7,167 nucleotides of DNA from Cyanobacteria bacterium M_surface_7_m2_040 (GCA_016882555.1 VGPQ01000063.1:1-7167), one strand, 5' to 3'. Shown: positions 1 through 7,167, counted from the first letter of the stretch. The notes: generated from the sequence alone by a model not told the origin. Numbers and translations are program-made.

Positions 1-83
1 TGTTCCAGCCGCGGGCTCAGGCAGAAGAGGATGTCACCACGGTCGCGTAGTAATCCGCGCGGCTCTGAAGACCTCAGAAGAGT
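1..83. other. Window edge downstream of cysE, no clear gene
   Basis: All three minus-strand frames carry stops here, so no minus-strand gene continues from cysE towards the edge. One plus-strand frame is open from base 3 and stops at TAG 48-50, reading FQPRAQAEEDVTTVA. This could be the last residues of a gene converging on cysE, but 15 residues are too few to identify it. Two weak inverted repeats follow the cysE stop on the minus strand: TCTGA/TCAGA (64-68 with 74-78) and CTGAA/TTCAG (65-69 with 83-87). Neither has a U-tract, so a terminator is only possible. Confidence 0.3.
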
Positions 84-875
84 TCAGGCACGGTCATCAC
101 CGCTTAGCAGTTCGTTGTTCATGAGCGCCTTGGTCATCAGTTCGTTTTCGCCGATGAACTCCAGGATTTCGCGGTCTTTAAGGTTCTGAGCCTCGCCCCG
201 GCAGGGCTCCAGCAGCGGGCGCCCGGCCGCCAGTTCGCGCAGGCAGGCCTGGGTGCGGGCCAGCTCTCCTTCGAGGGTGTCGATCCGCTCCATCAGGTTG
301 CGGATCACATTGGCTTCGGTATCGGGCAGCGCCGAATGAGCCAGGGGATCGATGCGCACCCCCGACTGGTGAATCACCCGCCCGGGGATGCCCACCACCG
401 TGCTGTCGGCGGCGACATCACGCAGCAGCACTGAGCCCGCACCTATGCGGGTGTTGCTGCCCACGGTGATGGCGCCAAGCACTTTGGCCCCGGCGCCCAC
501 CACCACGTTGTCTTCCAGGGTGGGGTGGCGCTTGCCGACCGCCTTGCCGGTGCCCCCCAGGGTCACCCCCTGGTAGAGCAGGCAGTTGTTGCCCACCACG
601 GCCGTTTCACCCACGACCACGCCCATGCCGTGGTCGATGAACACGCCGCGACCGATGCGGGCTCCCGGGTGGATCTCCACGCCCGTGAGGCTGCGGCCCA
701 GCTGGCTCAGCAACCGCGGCAGCAGCGGCAACCCCAGCCGCCACAGCCGATGGCTGATGCGATGCAGCACCAAGGCATGAAAACCGGGGTAGCAGAGCAG
801 AATCTCGAGCGTTCCCCGGGCGGCCGGGTCGCGCTCCTTGATGATGGCGAGATCGGCCCAAACGCTGTCCAGCAT
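84..875 (-). CDS. cysE: Serine O-acetyltransferase
   Basis: CysE transfers an acetyl group from acetyl-CoA to L-serine, giving the O-acetylserine that cysteine synthase turns into cysteine in the cytosol. The 263-residue protein begins with the helical segment typical of the family (ERDPAARGTLEILLCYPGFH, residues 14-33). A left-handed beta-helix of hexapeptide repeats follows at about 66-167: GVEIHPGARIGRG, IDHGMGVVVGETAVVG, QGVTLGGTG, then KRHP. Asp81-His82 and His117 align with the catalytic Asp/His pair and second His of E. coli CysE, and Asp16 with its other active-site Asp. It is shorter at the N-terminus than the E. coli enzyme, as in many Gram-positive and cyanobacterial forms. Unlike E. 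coli CysE it has a C-terminal extension (about 180-263) with a predicted coiled coil near 187-217, and ends in DDRA rather than the terminal Ile that docks into CysK. The ATG at 873-875 lies 19 bases after the upstream regulator gene, suggesting co-transcription. Confidence 0.93.
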   Translation of the reverse strand: MLDSVWADLAIIKERDPAARGTLEILLCYPGFHALVLHRISHRLWRLGLPLLPRLLSQLGRSLTGVEIHPGARIGRGVFIDHGMGVVVGETAVVGNNCLLYQGVTLGGTGKAVGKRHPTLEDNVVVGAGAKVLGAITVGSNTRIGAGSVLLRDVAADSTVVGIPGRVIHQSGVRIDPLAHSALPDTEANVIRNLMERIDTLEGELARTQACLRELAAGRPLLEPCRGEAQNLKDREILEFIGENELMTKALMNNELLSGDDRA

Positions 876-880
876 GGAGC

Positions 881-896
881 GAGCCTAAGCAGGCTC
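881..896 (-). promoter_or_regulatory. Hairpin over regulator stop and cysE RBS
   Basis: The arms GAGCCT (881-886) and AGGCTC (891-896) are perfectly complementary across a 4-base loop. In the minus-strand mRNA the 5' arm starts with the GA of the regulator's UGA stop (897-895). The 3' arm contains the AGG that is the only SD-like sequence before the cysE ATG. A ribosome finishing the regulator would melt the stem and expose the cysE start, which suggests translational coupling. There is no U-tract, so it is not a usual terminator. The structure is seen; the function is inferred. Confidence 0.45.
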
Positions 897-1884
897 AGGC
901 CGCCAGCAGCCCGATCTCCTTGCGCAGCAGATCGATGGTGGCCGCACCCAGGTAGCTCTGGGCGCAATGCACCACGGGCAATCGCATCAGCTGGGCGCGG
1001 TTCTGACGCAGGGTCTGCTCCACCAGGGGCAGGCTGGGCCGGTCGCAGAGCACGTGGCTGGCGGCCCGCAGCAGGGCCAGCAGCCGGCTGCCGGTGTCGG
1101 GGGTGGCGGTCATCACCAGCAGGTCGTTGCCGCGCATGCTGTGCAGGATCACTTCGGCCGCCCGCAGGATCCCCGGGCTGATGCTCACCAGGCCCACGCA
1201 ACTGCCGGCGCGCAGCTCCTTGAGCAGGTCGAGTTCGTGGCGGAAGTCGTTGAGATCCACCGGCACCGCCCGCACGCCGTGGCGTTGGGCGATCTCCTCC
1301 ACGGGCTGCAGGAAATAGCGGCTGGTGACCACGGTGCCGTTGTTGGCGCTTTCGAGCACCGCCTCCAGCTCTTCCATGGGCACCACCTCCACCGGCACCT
1401 CCAGATGGGGGGTGAGCTCTTCGGCGATCAGCAGCGAGGCGCCGATGTCTTCGCGGGGGGTGGAGACCAGCACCCGTGCCCCGCAGCGCAGGCGCCAGTC
1501 GATCTCGCGGGTGAGCAGATCCCGCGCCTGCTGCAGGGTGCAGCCGGCATTGAGCAGCCCGTCGACGCTCTGCCGCACCTCGCGATCGATGTCGGGAATC
1601 GCCCGCTGGCGGATCCCGGGCGGTGGTTTGATCTCGCGCGGATTCTGCTGGTCGCGCACGTAGATGCCTGAACCGGCCATCGCCTCGACCACGCCATCGG
1701 TTTCGAGCTGGCGGTAGACCTTGCTGATGGTGTTGCGGTGAAGACCCGTCTGCATCGCCAGCTGCCGGGTGCTGGGCAGCCGGTGACCCGGAGGAAAGTG
1801 CCGGGCGGCGATGGCAAAACAGATCTGGTTGTACAGCTGGGTGGACGCCGGGATGTCGCTTTCCTGTTGGATGTGGAATCGCAC
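895..1884 (-). CDS. GntR-family transcriptional regulator
   Basis: The 329-residue protein is a DNA-binding regulator. Residues 14-76 form a clear GntR winged helix-turn-helix: STQLYNQICFAIAARHFPPG, the LPSTRQLA turn, the recognition-helix segment GLHRNTISKVYRQLETDG, and the wing GSGIYV at 71-76. A Pro/Arg-rich linker (about 77-98) leads to a C-terminal region of about 230 residues with alternating strand-like and helix-like segments, for example RVLVST, VPVEVVPM, GTVVTSRY and LLVMTATP. It does not look like the FCD, UTRA or MocR aminotransferase domains usual in the family. It resembles a two-lobed ligand-binding fold, but that is inference and the ligand is unknown. The start is GTG at 1882-1884 with no good SD. 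The gene lies directly upstream of cysE, so control of sulfur or cysteine metabolism is plausible. Cyanobacterial GntR proteins such as Synechocystis Sll1961 (photosystem stoichiometry) are another possible relative; I cannot verify orthology. Confidence 0.85.
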   Translation of the reverse strand: MRFHIQQESDIPASTQLYNQICFAIAARHFPPGHRLPSTRQLAMQTGLHRNTISKVYRQLETDGVVEAMAGSGIYVRDQQNPREIKPPPGIRQRAIPDIDREVRQSVDGLLNAGCTLQQARDLLTREIDWRLRCGARVLVSTPREDIGASLLIAEELTPHLEVPVEVVPMEELEAVLESANNGTVVTSRYFLQPVEEIAQRHGVRAVPVDLNDFRHELDLLKELRAGSCVGLVSISPGILRAAEVILHSMRGNDLLVMTATPDTGSRLLALLRAASHVLCDRPSLPLVEQTLRQNRAQLMRLPVVHCAQSYLGAATIDLLRKEIGLLAA

Positions 1885-1894
1885 GCCGGGTGTG

Positions 1895-1914
1895 GGCCAG
1901 ATGACTGTCTGGCC
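1895..1914. promoter_or_regulatory. Inverted repeat, candidate GntR operator
   Basis: A perfect 7-bp inverted repeat, GGCCAGA (1895-1901) and TCTGGCC (1908-1914), is separated by TGACTG. It lies 10 bases upstream of the regulator's GTG start, in the 80-base gap between this gene and the divergent hydrolase gene. GntR dimers bind short interrupted palindromes and often repress their own gene. It sits just downstream of a plausible minus-strand -10 element, where a bound repressor would block transcription. The symmetry is seen; binding is inferred. Confidence 0.5.
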
Positions 1915-1943
1915 ACCTTACGGAGGCTGGGCTCAGGTGACAA
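1915..1943 (-). promoter_or_regulatory. Candidate sigma-70 promoter for the GntR-cysE pair
   Basis: On the minus strand TTGTCA (1943-1938) matches TTGACA at five of six bases. It is followed by a 17-base spacer and TAAGGT (1920-1915), which keeps the first T, second A and last T of TATAAT. Transcription would begin near 1908, inside the inverted repeat, leaving a leader of about 24 bases before the GTG at 1884. The -10 is weak and the start site is inferred from spacing only. Confidence 0.4.
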
Positions 1944-1964
1944 TTGCGGCTTTGGCATAGCCCC

Positions 1965-2717
1965 GTGTCCGCTGTGATCGCCGATTGGCAGGTGCTTCCC
2001 CAGGTTCCCGGTGAGCCTGAGCTGCGCTGCTGGTGGGCCCGGCCCGCCGCGGTTCAACCCGTGCGGGGGGCCGTGCTGGTGCTGCCCGAAGTGTTCGGTC
2101 TCAATGGCTGGGTGCGTTCGGTTGCCGATCGCCTGGCTGCGGAGGGGTATGCCGCCCTGGCCATGCCGATCTTTGCCCGCACCGCCCCCGCGCTTGAACT
2201 CGGCTATGACGACGCGGCCCTGGTGGAGGGGCGCGAGCACCGCGATCAGGTCACCGCTGCAGGGATGTTGGCCGATGCCCGCCGCGCCATCGCCTGGTTG
2301 CAGCGGCAGGACGGTTTGATCGCCCGTCCTGTGGCGTGTGTGGGGTTCTGCTTTGGCGGCCACCTGTCGCTGCTGGTGGCCACCCTGGCTGAGGTGGCGC
2401 TCACCTGTGATTTCTATGGCGCGCGGGTGTCAACGTTTCGCCCCGGGGGCGGCCCCCCAACCCTGGAGGTGCTGCCCCAGATCGGTGGCGATCTGCTCTG
2501 CATCTGTGGCGCCCTGGATCCGCTGATCCCAGCTGAGGAGCGCGAGGCGATCGCCGCGGCCCTGCAGGCTTCAGGCTCCCGGCGCCGCCGGGAGCTGATT
2601 GTGCTGCCCGATGCGGGCCATGGCTTTCTGTGTGATCAGAGCTACGACTTTCGTACCGAAGCGGCGGCCAGAGGCTGGCAAGGGCTGCTCGATGCCCTGG
2701 CCTCCGCAGGCCTGTGA
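1965..2717 (+). CDS. Dienelactone hydrolase family protein
   Basis: This is an alpha/beta hydrolase of the carboxymethylenebutenolidase family, 250 residues, predicted cytosolic. The family's marks are present in order: the LPEVFGLN segment with Glu42 (family Glu near residue 36), the nucleophile elbow GFCFGG with Cys129, Asp185 in GALDPLIP, and His219 in DAGHGF followed by CD. The last part (YDFRTEAAARGWQGLLDAL) matches the family's C-terminal helix. The catalytic Cys-Asp-His triad is therefore complete. The physiological substrate is unknown: such proteins occur in many bacteria that do not degrade chloroaromatics, so the family name should not be read as a pathway. GTG at 1965 was chosen because it gives MSAVIADWQ and the usual N-terminal length; TTG at 1944 and GTG at 1974 are alternatives, and none has a clear SD. 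It is divergent from the GntR gene, which may regulate it, and convergent with infC. Confidence 0.85.
   Translation: MSAVIADWQVLPQVPGEPELRCWWARPAAVQPVRGAVLVLPEVFGLNGWVRSVADRLAAEGYAALAMPIFARTAPALELGYDDAALVEGREHRDQVTAAGMLADARRAIAWLQRQDGLIARPVACVGFCFGGHLSLLVATLAEVALTCDFYGARVSTFRPGGGPPTLEVLPQIGGDLLCICGALDPLIPAEEREAIAAALQASGSRRRRELIVLPDAGHGFLCDQSYDFRTEAAARGWQGLLDALASAGL
2546..2555. repeat. Single HIP1 palindrome
   Basis: GGCGATCGCC contains the cyanobacterial octamer GCGATCGC (2547-2554). It lies inside the hydrolase coding sequence. I noticed only this copy in the window, so HIP1 is sparse here compared with many freshwater cyanobacteria. Confidence 0.5.
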
Positions 2718-2729
2718 CGCCTCAGGCCT
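2708..2729. terminator. Hairpin over two convergent stop codons
   Basis: AGGCCT occurs at 2708-2713 and 2724-2729 and is self-complementary, so the copies can pair across a 10-base loop. The structure covers the hydrolase TGA (2715-2717) and the infC TGA (2724-2722), which are 4 bases apart. It would form in transcripts of either strand and could act as a two-way terminator, although no U-tract follows on either side. Confidence 0.35.
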
Positions 2730-3387
2730 TGGTTTCGGCAGGGGTGGGGGCTGCCTTCTTAGCGCTGGCCGGGGCAGAAGCGCCATCAGCTCCCTCCTTG
2801 GCGGCCTTGGGTTTCCCGTCGCCCTGGGGTTTGCCGGCACTCAACTTGCGCGGGCTGAGGAACATGATCATGTTGCGCCCCTCACGCTTGGGGGGCTGCT
2901 GGATCTCAGCGCTTTCCTCGAGGTCCTTGGCCATGCGCATCAGCAGCACCTCGGCCAGGGCCGTGTGCTGAATTTCGCGACCGCGGAAGATCACAGTGCA
3001 CTTGACCTTGTCGCCGGCCTTGAGAAAGCGCACGGCCTGACCGATGCGCACGTCGTAATCGTGCTGGTCGATCTTGTAGCGCATCTTGACTTCCTTGACC
3101 TCGGTCTGGTGCGACTTTTTCTTCGCTTCCTTGGCCTTTTTTTCCTGCTCGAATTTGTATTTGCCGTAATCCATGATCCGGCACACCGGCGGATCGGCTT
3201 TCTCGCTGACCAGCACCAGATCCAGTTCCCGGTCCTTGGCCACCTCGAGCGCCGCTTCCCTGGTGATCACCCCAAGCTGGCTGCCGTCGGCGTCGACCAC
3301 CCGCAGGTTGGGGTAGCTGATGCGCTCATTGATGTTGGGCAGCTCCCGAACGGGAGCACGGCGGTCAAAACGGGGACGTGGTGGCAT
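2722..3387 (-). CDS. infC: Translation initiation factor IF-3
   Basis: IF-3 binds the 30S subunit, keeps it apart from 50S and checks start codon and initiator tRNA pairing. The 221-residue protein has the IF-3 N-domain (about 18-80: [40 protein letters not shown]), the lysine-rich linker helix [17 protein letters not shown] (75-91), and the C-domain (about 95-180: [49 protein letters not shown]). It then runs about 40 residues beyond the usual end, in a low-complexity Lys/Ala/Pro tail from about 184 to 221. The start is ATG at 3385-3387. An in-frame TGA lies immediately before it, so no upstream AUU-type start, as in E. coli infC, is possible. It lies 42 bases after miaA on the same strand and probably shares its transcript. 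No SD is visible. Confidence 0.95.
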   Translation of the reverse strand: MPPRPRFDRRAPVRELPNINERISYPNLRVVDADGSQLGVITREAALEVAKDRELDLVLVSEKADPPVCRIMDYGKYKFEQEKKAKEAKKKSHQTEVKEVKMRYKIDQHDYDVRIGQAVRFLKAGDKVKCTVIFRGREIQHTALAEVLLMRMAKDLEESAEIQQPPKREGRNMIMFLSPRKLSAGKPQGDGKPKAAKEGADGASAPASAKKAAPTPAETKA

Positions 3388-3411
3388 TCAGGCGGGCGAG
3401 ATCTGGTAAGG

Positions 3412-3431
3412 GAGTGGATAATGCACCACTC
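3412..3431 (-). promoter_or_regulatory. Hairpin between miaA stop and infC
   Basis: GAGTGG and CCACTC (3412-3417 with 3426-3431) form a perfect 6-bp stem with an 8-base loop. In the minus-strand mRNA the 5' arm starts with the GA of the miaA UGA stop (3432-3430). It lies 24 bases before the infC ATG and has no U-tract. It could be a processing or attenuation element within the operon; the function is inferred. Confidence 0.35.
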
Positions 3432-4386
3432 ACCCTAGGACCTGCCCTACCGCCTGCAAGGCCTGCTCAAGCTGTTGCTGCACATCCGTTCCCTCCAGCC
3501 ACAGCGGCCTGTGCTGGCGGCGGAACCAGGTGCGTTGGCGCTTGGCGTAGTGCTGGGTGCGGCGGGTGGTGATGGCGTTCGCTTCCGCCAGGTCGATGGC
3601 GCCCGCCAGATGGCGGCGCGCTTCGTCGTAGCCGATGGTGCTGAGCAGCTCCAGGTCTTCGCCGAATCGGGCTATCAGCGCGGCGGTTTCCTGCAGCAGG
3701 CCGTTGGCATAGAGCGCCTGGGTGCGGCGCTCGATGCGCTGGCGCAGATCGGCGGGATTGAGCCCCAGCTCCAACACGGTCCAGTCCGGAGGGTTGCTGC
3801 TGGGCTGTCCGCTCAGGGGACGGCCGGTTGCATAGATCACCTCAAGGGCCCGCTGGGTGCGCACCGCATCAGCTGGGGCAATGCGGGCGGCCGCGCTGGG
3901 GTCGGCCTGGCGCAACAGTTGATGACAGGTCGGCTGTCCCAGGGCCGCCAGCTGTCGCCGCAGCACCGGTTGGGGTGGCACCGCCGGGGGTGCCATGCCC
4001 TGGGTCAGGGCCTTCAGGTACAGACCGGTGCCTCCGCTCAGCAGGGCCAGCGGCCGGTTTTGGGGGCGGGATCCGTCGGCAGTGGCGAATGCCTGGGCTT
4101 GGAATTCCTGCTTCAGCGCCGCCGTGGCCAGGGTGCAGAACTCCTGCAGGTTGATCGGTTGATCGGGGTCGCGCAGGTCGAGCAGCTCATGGCGCACGGC
4201 CAGCCGTTGCGCCGCCGTGGGCTTGGCGGTGCCCACGTCCATGCCGCGGTACAGCTGGCGGGAATCGACATTGAGCACCGCCAGCTCGAGCGCTGTGGCC
4301 AGGGCGATGGCCAAGTCGGTCTTGCCGCTGGCGGTCGGGCCCAGCAGCACGATCACCAGCGGCCGCAACGGGTGGTCAGCCTGCAT
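3430..4386 (-). CDS. miaA: tRNA dimethylallyltransferase
   Basis: MiaA transfers the dimethylallyl group of DMAPP to N6 of A37 in tRNAs reading UNN codons, making i6A37, which supports reading-frame maintenance. The 318-residue protein begins with the P-loop GPTASGKT (16-23). The substrate-binding segment [18 protein letters not shown] (39-56) carries the family Asp at 41. Next come [17 protein letters not shown], the [10 protein letters not shown] segment, and the C-terminal [13 protein letters not shown] and [18 protein letters not shown] motifs that help bind tRNA. The length is normal. I chose ATG at 4384-4386, which places the P-loop at the usual distance from the N-terminus and has a nearby GGAG. 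An in-frame TTG at 4407 would add seven residues but has no SD. The gene is divergent from gyrB and followed by infC, a second translation gene. Confidence 0.95.
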   Translation of the reverse strand: MQADHPLRPLVIVLLGPTASGKTDLAIALATALELAVLNVDSRQLYRGMDVGTAKPTAAQRLAVRHELLDLRDPDQPINLQEFCTLATAALKQEFQAQAFATADGSRPQNRPLALLSGGTGLYLKALTQGMAPPAVPPQPVLRRQLAALGQPTCHQLLRQADPSAAARIAPADAVRTQRALEVIYATGRPLSGQPSSNPPDWTVLELGLNPADLRQRIERRTQALYANGLLQETAALIARFGEDLELLSTIGYDEARRHLAGAIDLAEANAITTRRTQHYAKRQRTWFRRQHRPLWLEGTDVQQQLEQALQAVGQVLG

Positions 4387-4477
4387 GGCTCCACTCTGCA
4401 AGAGCAACGGAAGCGCTGGGCCGATAGCAACCCACCTTCAGCATCGGCTTCAGAGGCCCTTGTGCGGCGCCAGGGAC

Positions 4478-4506
4478 CTGTCGAATCGGGTTAGCGGTGG
4501 TAAATT
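4478..4506 (+). promoter_or_regulatory. Candidate gyrB promoter
   Basis: TAAATT (4501-4506) resembles a -10 box, and CTGTCG (4478-4483), 17 bases upstream, is a poor -35. It is the most AT-rich hexamer in a GC-rich gap. Transcription would start near 4513 and give a gyrB leader of about 112 bases. Gyrase promoters often rely on the -10 and on supercoiling, so a weak -35 is not decisive. Confidence 0.35.
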
Positions 4507-4518
4507 GCTCCCAGCAAT
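4504..4518 (+). promoter_or_regulatory. Short perfect inverted repeat at the gyrB -10 element
   Basis: ATTGCT (4504-4509) and AGCAAT (4513-4518) are exact complements across CCC. The repeat overlaps the end of the -10-like TAAATT and the first two bases of the leader ORF ATG at 4517. As DNA it could be a protein site at the transcription start, or favour strand extrusion under negative supercoiling. Both ideas are inference. Confidence 0.35.
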
Positions 4519-4597
4519 GGGTGCCTCCATTCCCGACGCCCCCAAACGCCTTGAACGCGAATTCCGCGTGTTTCCGCCCCGGGACCGGTCGTCCTGA
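4517..4597 (+). CDS. Possible 26-residue leader ORF of gyrB
   Basis: ATG at 4517 opens a 26-codon frame ending in TGA at 4595-4597, 27 bases before gyrB. It would encode a charged peptide, MGASIPDAPKRLEREF followed by RVFPPRDRSS. There is no SD, and if TAAATT is the -10 the transcript would start only a few bases before the ATG, so translation would be close to leaderless. Codon choice resembles the neighbours (CGC, CTT, GAA, CCC). I do not recognise the peptide. It may be a chance ORF; conservation among relatives would decide. Confidence 0.25.
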   Translation: MGASIPDAPKRLEREFRVFPPRDRSS

Positions 4598-6592
<1,995 letters not shown>

Positions 6593-6602
6593 GGCCGACC
6601 GG

Positions 6603-6992
6603 GTGATTGCCACCAGCATCCGCGCATTGGCCCTGATCGGCTTTGCCCTGGTTGGGCCTGTGGCGTTGCCTGCCGGCGGAGCCGACGCCAGGCTGCCCGA
6701 GCTGCGCCGCCGTCAGAGCAGCAGCGAACCGCTGATGGCACCGGCGACCACAGCCCTGCGTTGCTCACCCCAGCATCGGGCTCCGGTGATCGCCGAGGCC
6801 AGTAGCGGCCAACCCTTGCGCCTGTTGCGCCAGTGGTGCAGTACCAGCGGGCAACGCTGGCTGCAGGTGGAGCTGCCGCTGCCGATCAGGGCCGCCGCCA
6901 ACTCCGCGCAGACTCCTCGTCGCGGCTGGCTACTTGAAGCCGAGATATTAAGCGCGCCTGCCCAGCCCTCCTTGAGATGGTTTGCTTCTTGA
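6603..6992 (+). CDS. Small exported protein, SH3-like C-terminal pattern
   Basis: The 129-residue product has a likely Sec signal peptide: a short N-region with Arg7, a hydrophobic core (8-24), and a possible cleavage site after ADA at 27-29. The mature part starts with an Arg/Ser-rich stretch. A segment at about 54-115 follows the spacing of bacterial SH3-like domains: SGQPLRLLRQW, then RWLQVELP, then RRGWLLEAEI. Cys54 and Cys79 could form a disulfide outside the cytoplasm. The fold is a pattern judgement, not a match to a named family, and the function is unknown. GTG at 6603-6605 was chosen because GAGG at 6591-6594, overlapping the gyrB TGA, lies eight bases upstream and the signal peptide starts there. 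Only 10 bases follow the gyrB stop, so co-transcription and coupled translation with gyrB are likely. Confidence 0.68.
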   Translation: MIATSIRALALIGFALVGPVALPAGGADARLPELRRRQSSSEPLMAPATTALRCSPQHRAPVIAEASSGQPLRLLRQWCSTSGQRWLQVELPLPIRAAANSAQTPRRGWLLEAEILSAPAQPSLRWFAS

Positions 6993-7029
6993 CCTGGATG
7001 GGGTCGCGCCAGGAGGGAGTATGGCGAGT

Positions 7030-7075
7030 GAGCGCCGCACGTCGATGTACAGATGGACATCGATGTGCAGCGCTC
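7030..7075. terminator. Long hairpin between convergent genes
   Basis: The arms 7030-7048 and 7057-7075 pair almost completely. GAGCGC with GCGCTC at the base is followed by one C/A mismatch, then GCACGTCGATGT with ACATCGATGTGC containing a single G-U pair, closed by an 8-base loop. That is 18 pairs in the plus-strand RNA; in the minus-strand RNA the G-U becomes a C/A mismatch. It lies between the exported-protein gene (stop at 6992) and the minus-strand gene ending at 7097, where a two-way terminator is expected. No U-tract follows on either side, so it may instead protect 3' ends. Confidence 0.6.
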
Positions 7076-7096
7076 TTGAGCCGAGTGCTCTACAGC

Positions 7097-7167
7097 TCAG
7101 GCGGCCAGGGCGGCTTCGATGGCGCCGGTCAGTTCGGCTGAGTCGGGCTCCACGTTGCTCTTGAAGC
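7097..7167 (-). CDS. C-terminal end of an unidentified gene
   Basis: A minus-strand frame enters from the right edge and ends in TGA at 7099-7097. The visible 22 residues read FKSNVEPDSAELTGAIEAALAA. The last dozen look like an amphipathic helix, and codons are GC-rich at the third position as in neighbouring genes. The hairpin just downstream supports a gene end here. I do not recognise the family from so short a tail. Confidence 0.55.
   Translation of the reverse strand, partial: FKSNVEPDSAELTGAIEAALAA

Noticed and set aside
525..1671. Long plus-strand open frames opposite cysE and the GntR gene
   Set aside because: They lie antisense to genes with clear family motifs. The predicted proteins are His/Gln/Ala-rich and low in complexity, typical of shadow frames.
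1944..1964. TTG start extending the hydrolase by seven residues
   Set aside because: No SD precedes it, and the GTG at 1965 gives a normal N-terminus for the family.
3413..3421. DnaA-box-like TTATCCACT on the minus strand
   Set aside because: It matches the E. coli box at eight of nine bases, but it is single, part of the miaA-infC hairpin, and no origin features surround it.
4387..4407. TTG start extending MiaA by seven residues
   Set aside because: The ATG at 4386 has a nearby GGAG and places the P-loop at the normal position.
3475..4494. 339-codon plus-strand open frame antisense to miaA
   Set aside because: It mirrors miaA, whose motifs are unmistakable, and the antisense product is Gln/Gly-rich with no recognisable domain, as expected from GC-rich codons read backwards.

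Overview
The window looks like chromosomal housekeeping DNA from a GC-rich picocyanobacterium of the Cyanobium / Synechococcus group. The reasons are the high-GC third codon positions, weak or absent Shine-Dalgarno sequences, several GTG starts, a 655-residue GyrB without the enterobacterial insert, and a cyanobacterial-looking neighbourhood of cysE, a GntR regulator, infC, miaA and gyrB. The assignment rests on protein character and gene order remembered without a search. I see no mobile element, CRISPR array, rRNA or tRNA.

Left part (1-1964): after an 83-base edge with no clear gene, two genes lie on the minus strand. A GntR-type regulator (895-1884) is followed after 19 bases by cysE, serine O-acetyltransferase (84-875). 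A 6-bp hairpin spans the regulator's stop codon and the only SD-like bases of cysE, suggesting translational coupling. Upstream of the regulator are a plausible minus-strand promoter (-35 TTGTCA, 17 bases, -10 TAAGGT) and, at the expected transcription start, an inverted repeat that suits a GntR autoregulatory operator.

Middle part (1965-4386): a dienelactone-hydrolase family protein on the plus strand (1965-2717) converges on infC (IF3), with 4 bases between the two stop codons and a hairpin over both. infC (2722-3387) follows miaA (tRNA dimethylallyltransferase, 3430-4386) on the minus strand, 42 bases downstream, probably as one operon serving translation.

Right part (4387-7167): a 238-base divergent region separates miaA from gyrB (DNA gyrase B, 4625-6592). 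It holds a -10-like element, a perfect short hairpin and a possible 26-codon leader ORF. Directly after gyrB lies a small exported protein with an SH3-like C-terminal pattern (6603-6992), its SD overlapping the gyrB stop. A long near-perfect hairpin (7030-7075) then separates it from the C-terminal end of a convergent minus-strand gene (7097 to the edge).

I found no strong case for a new multi-gene system. The most useful leads are regulatory: the GntR regulator with an unassigned ligand-type domain coupled to cysE, its operator, the gyrB leader, and repeated hairpins placed over stop codons.
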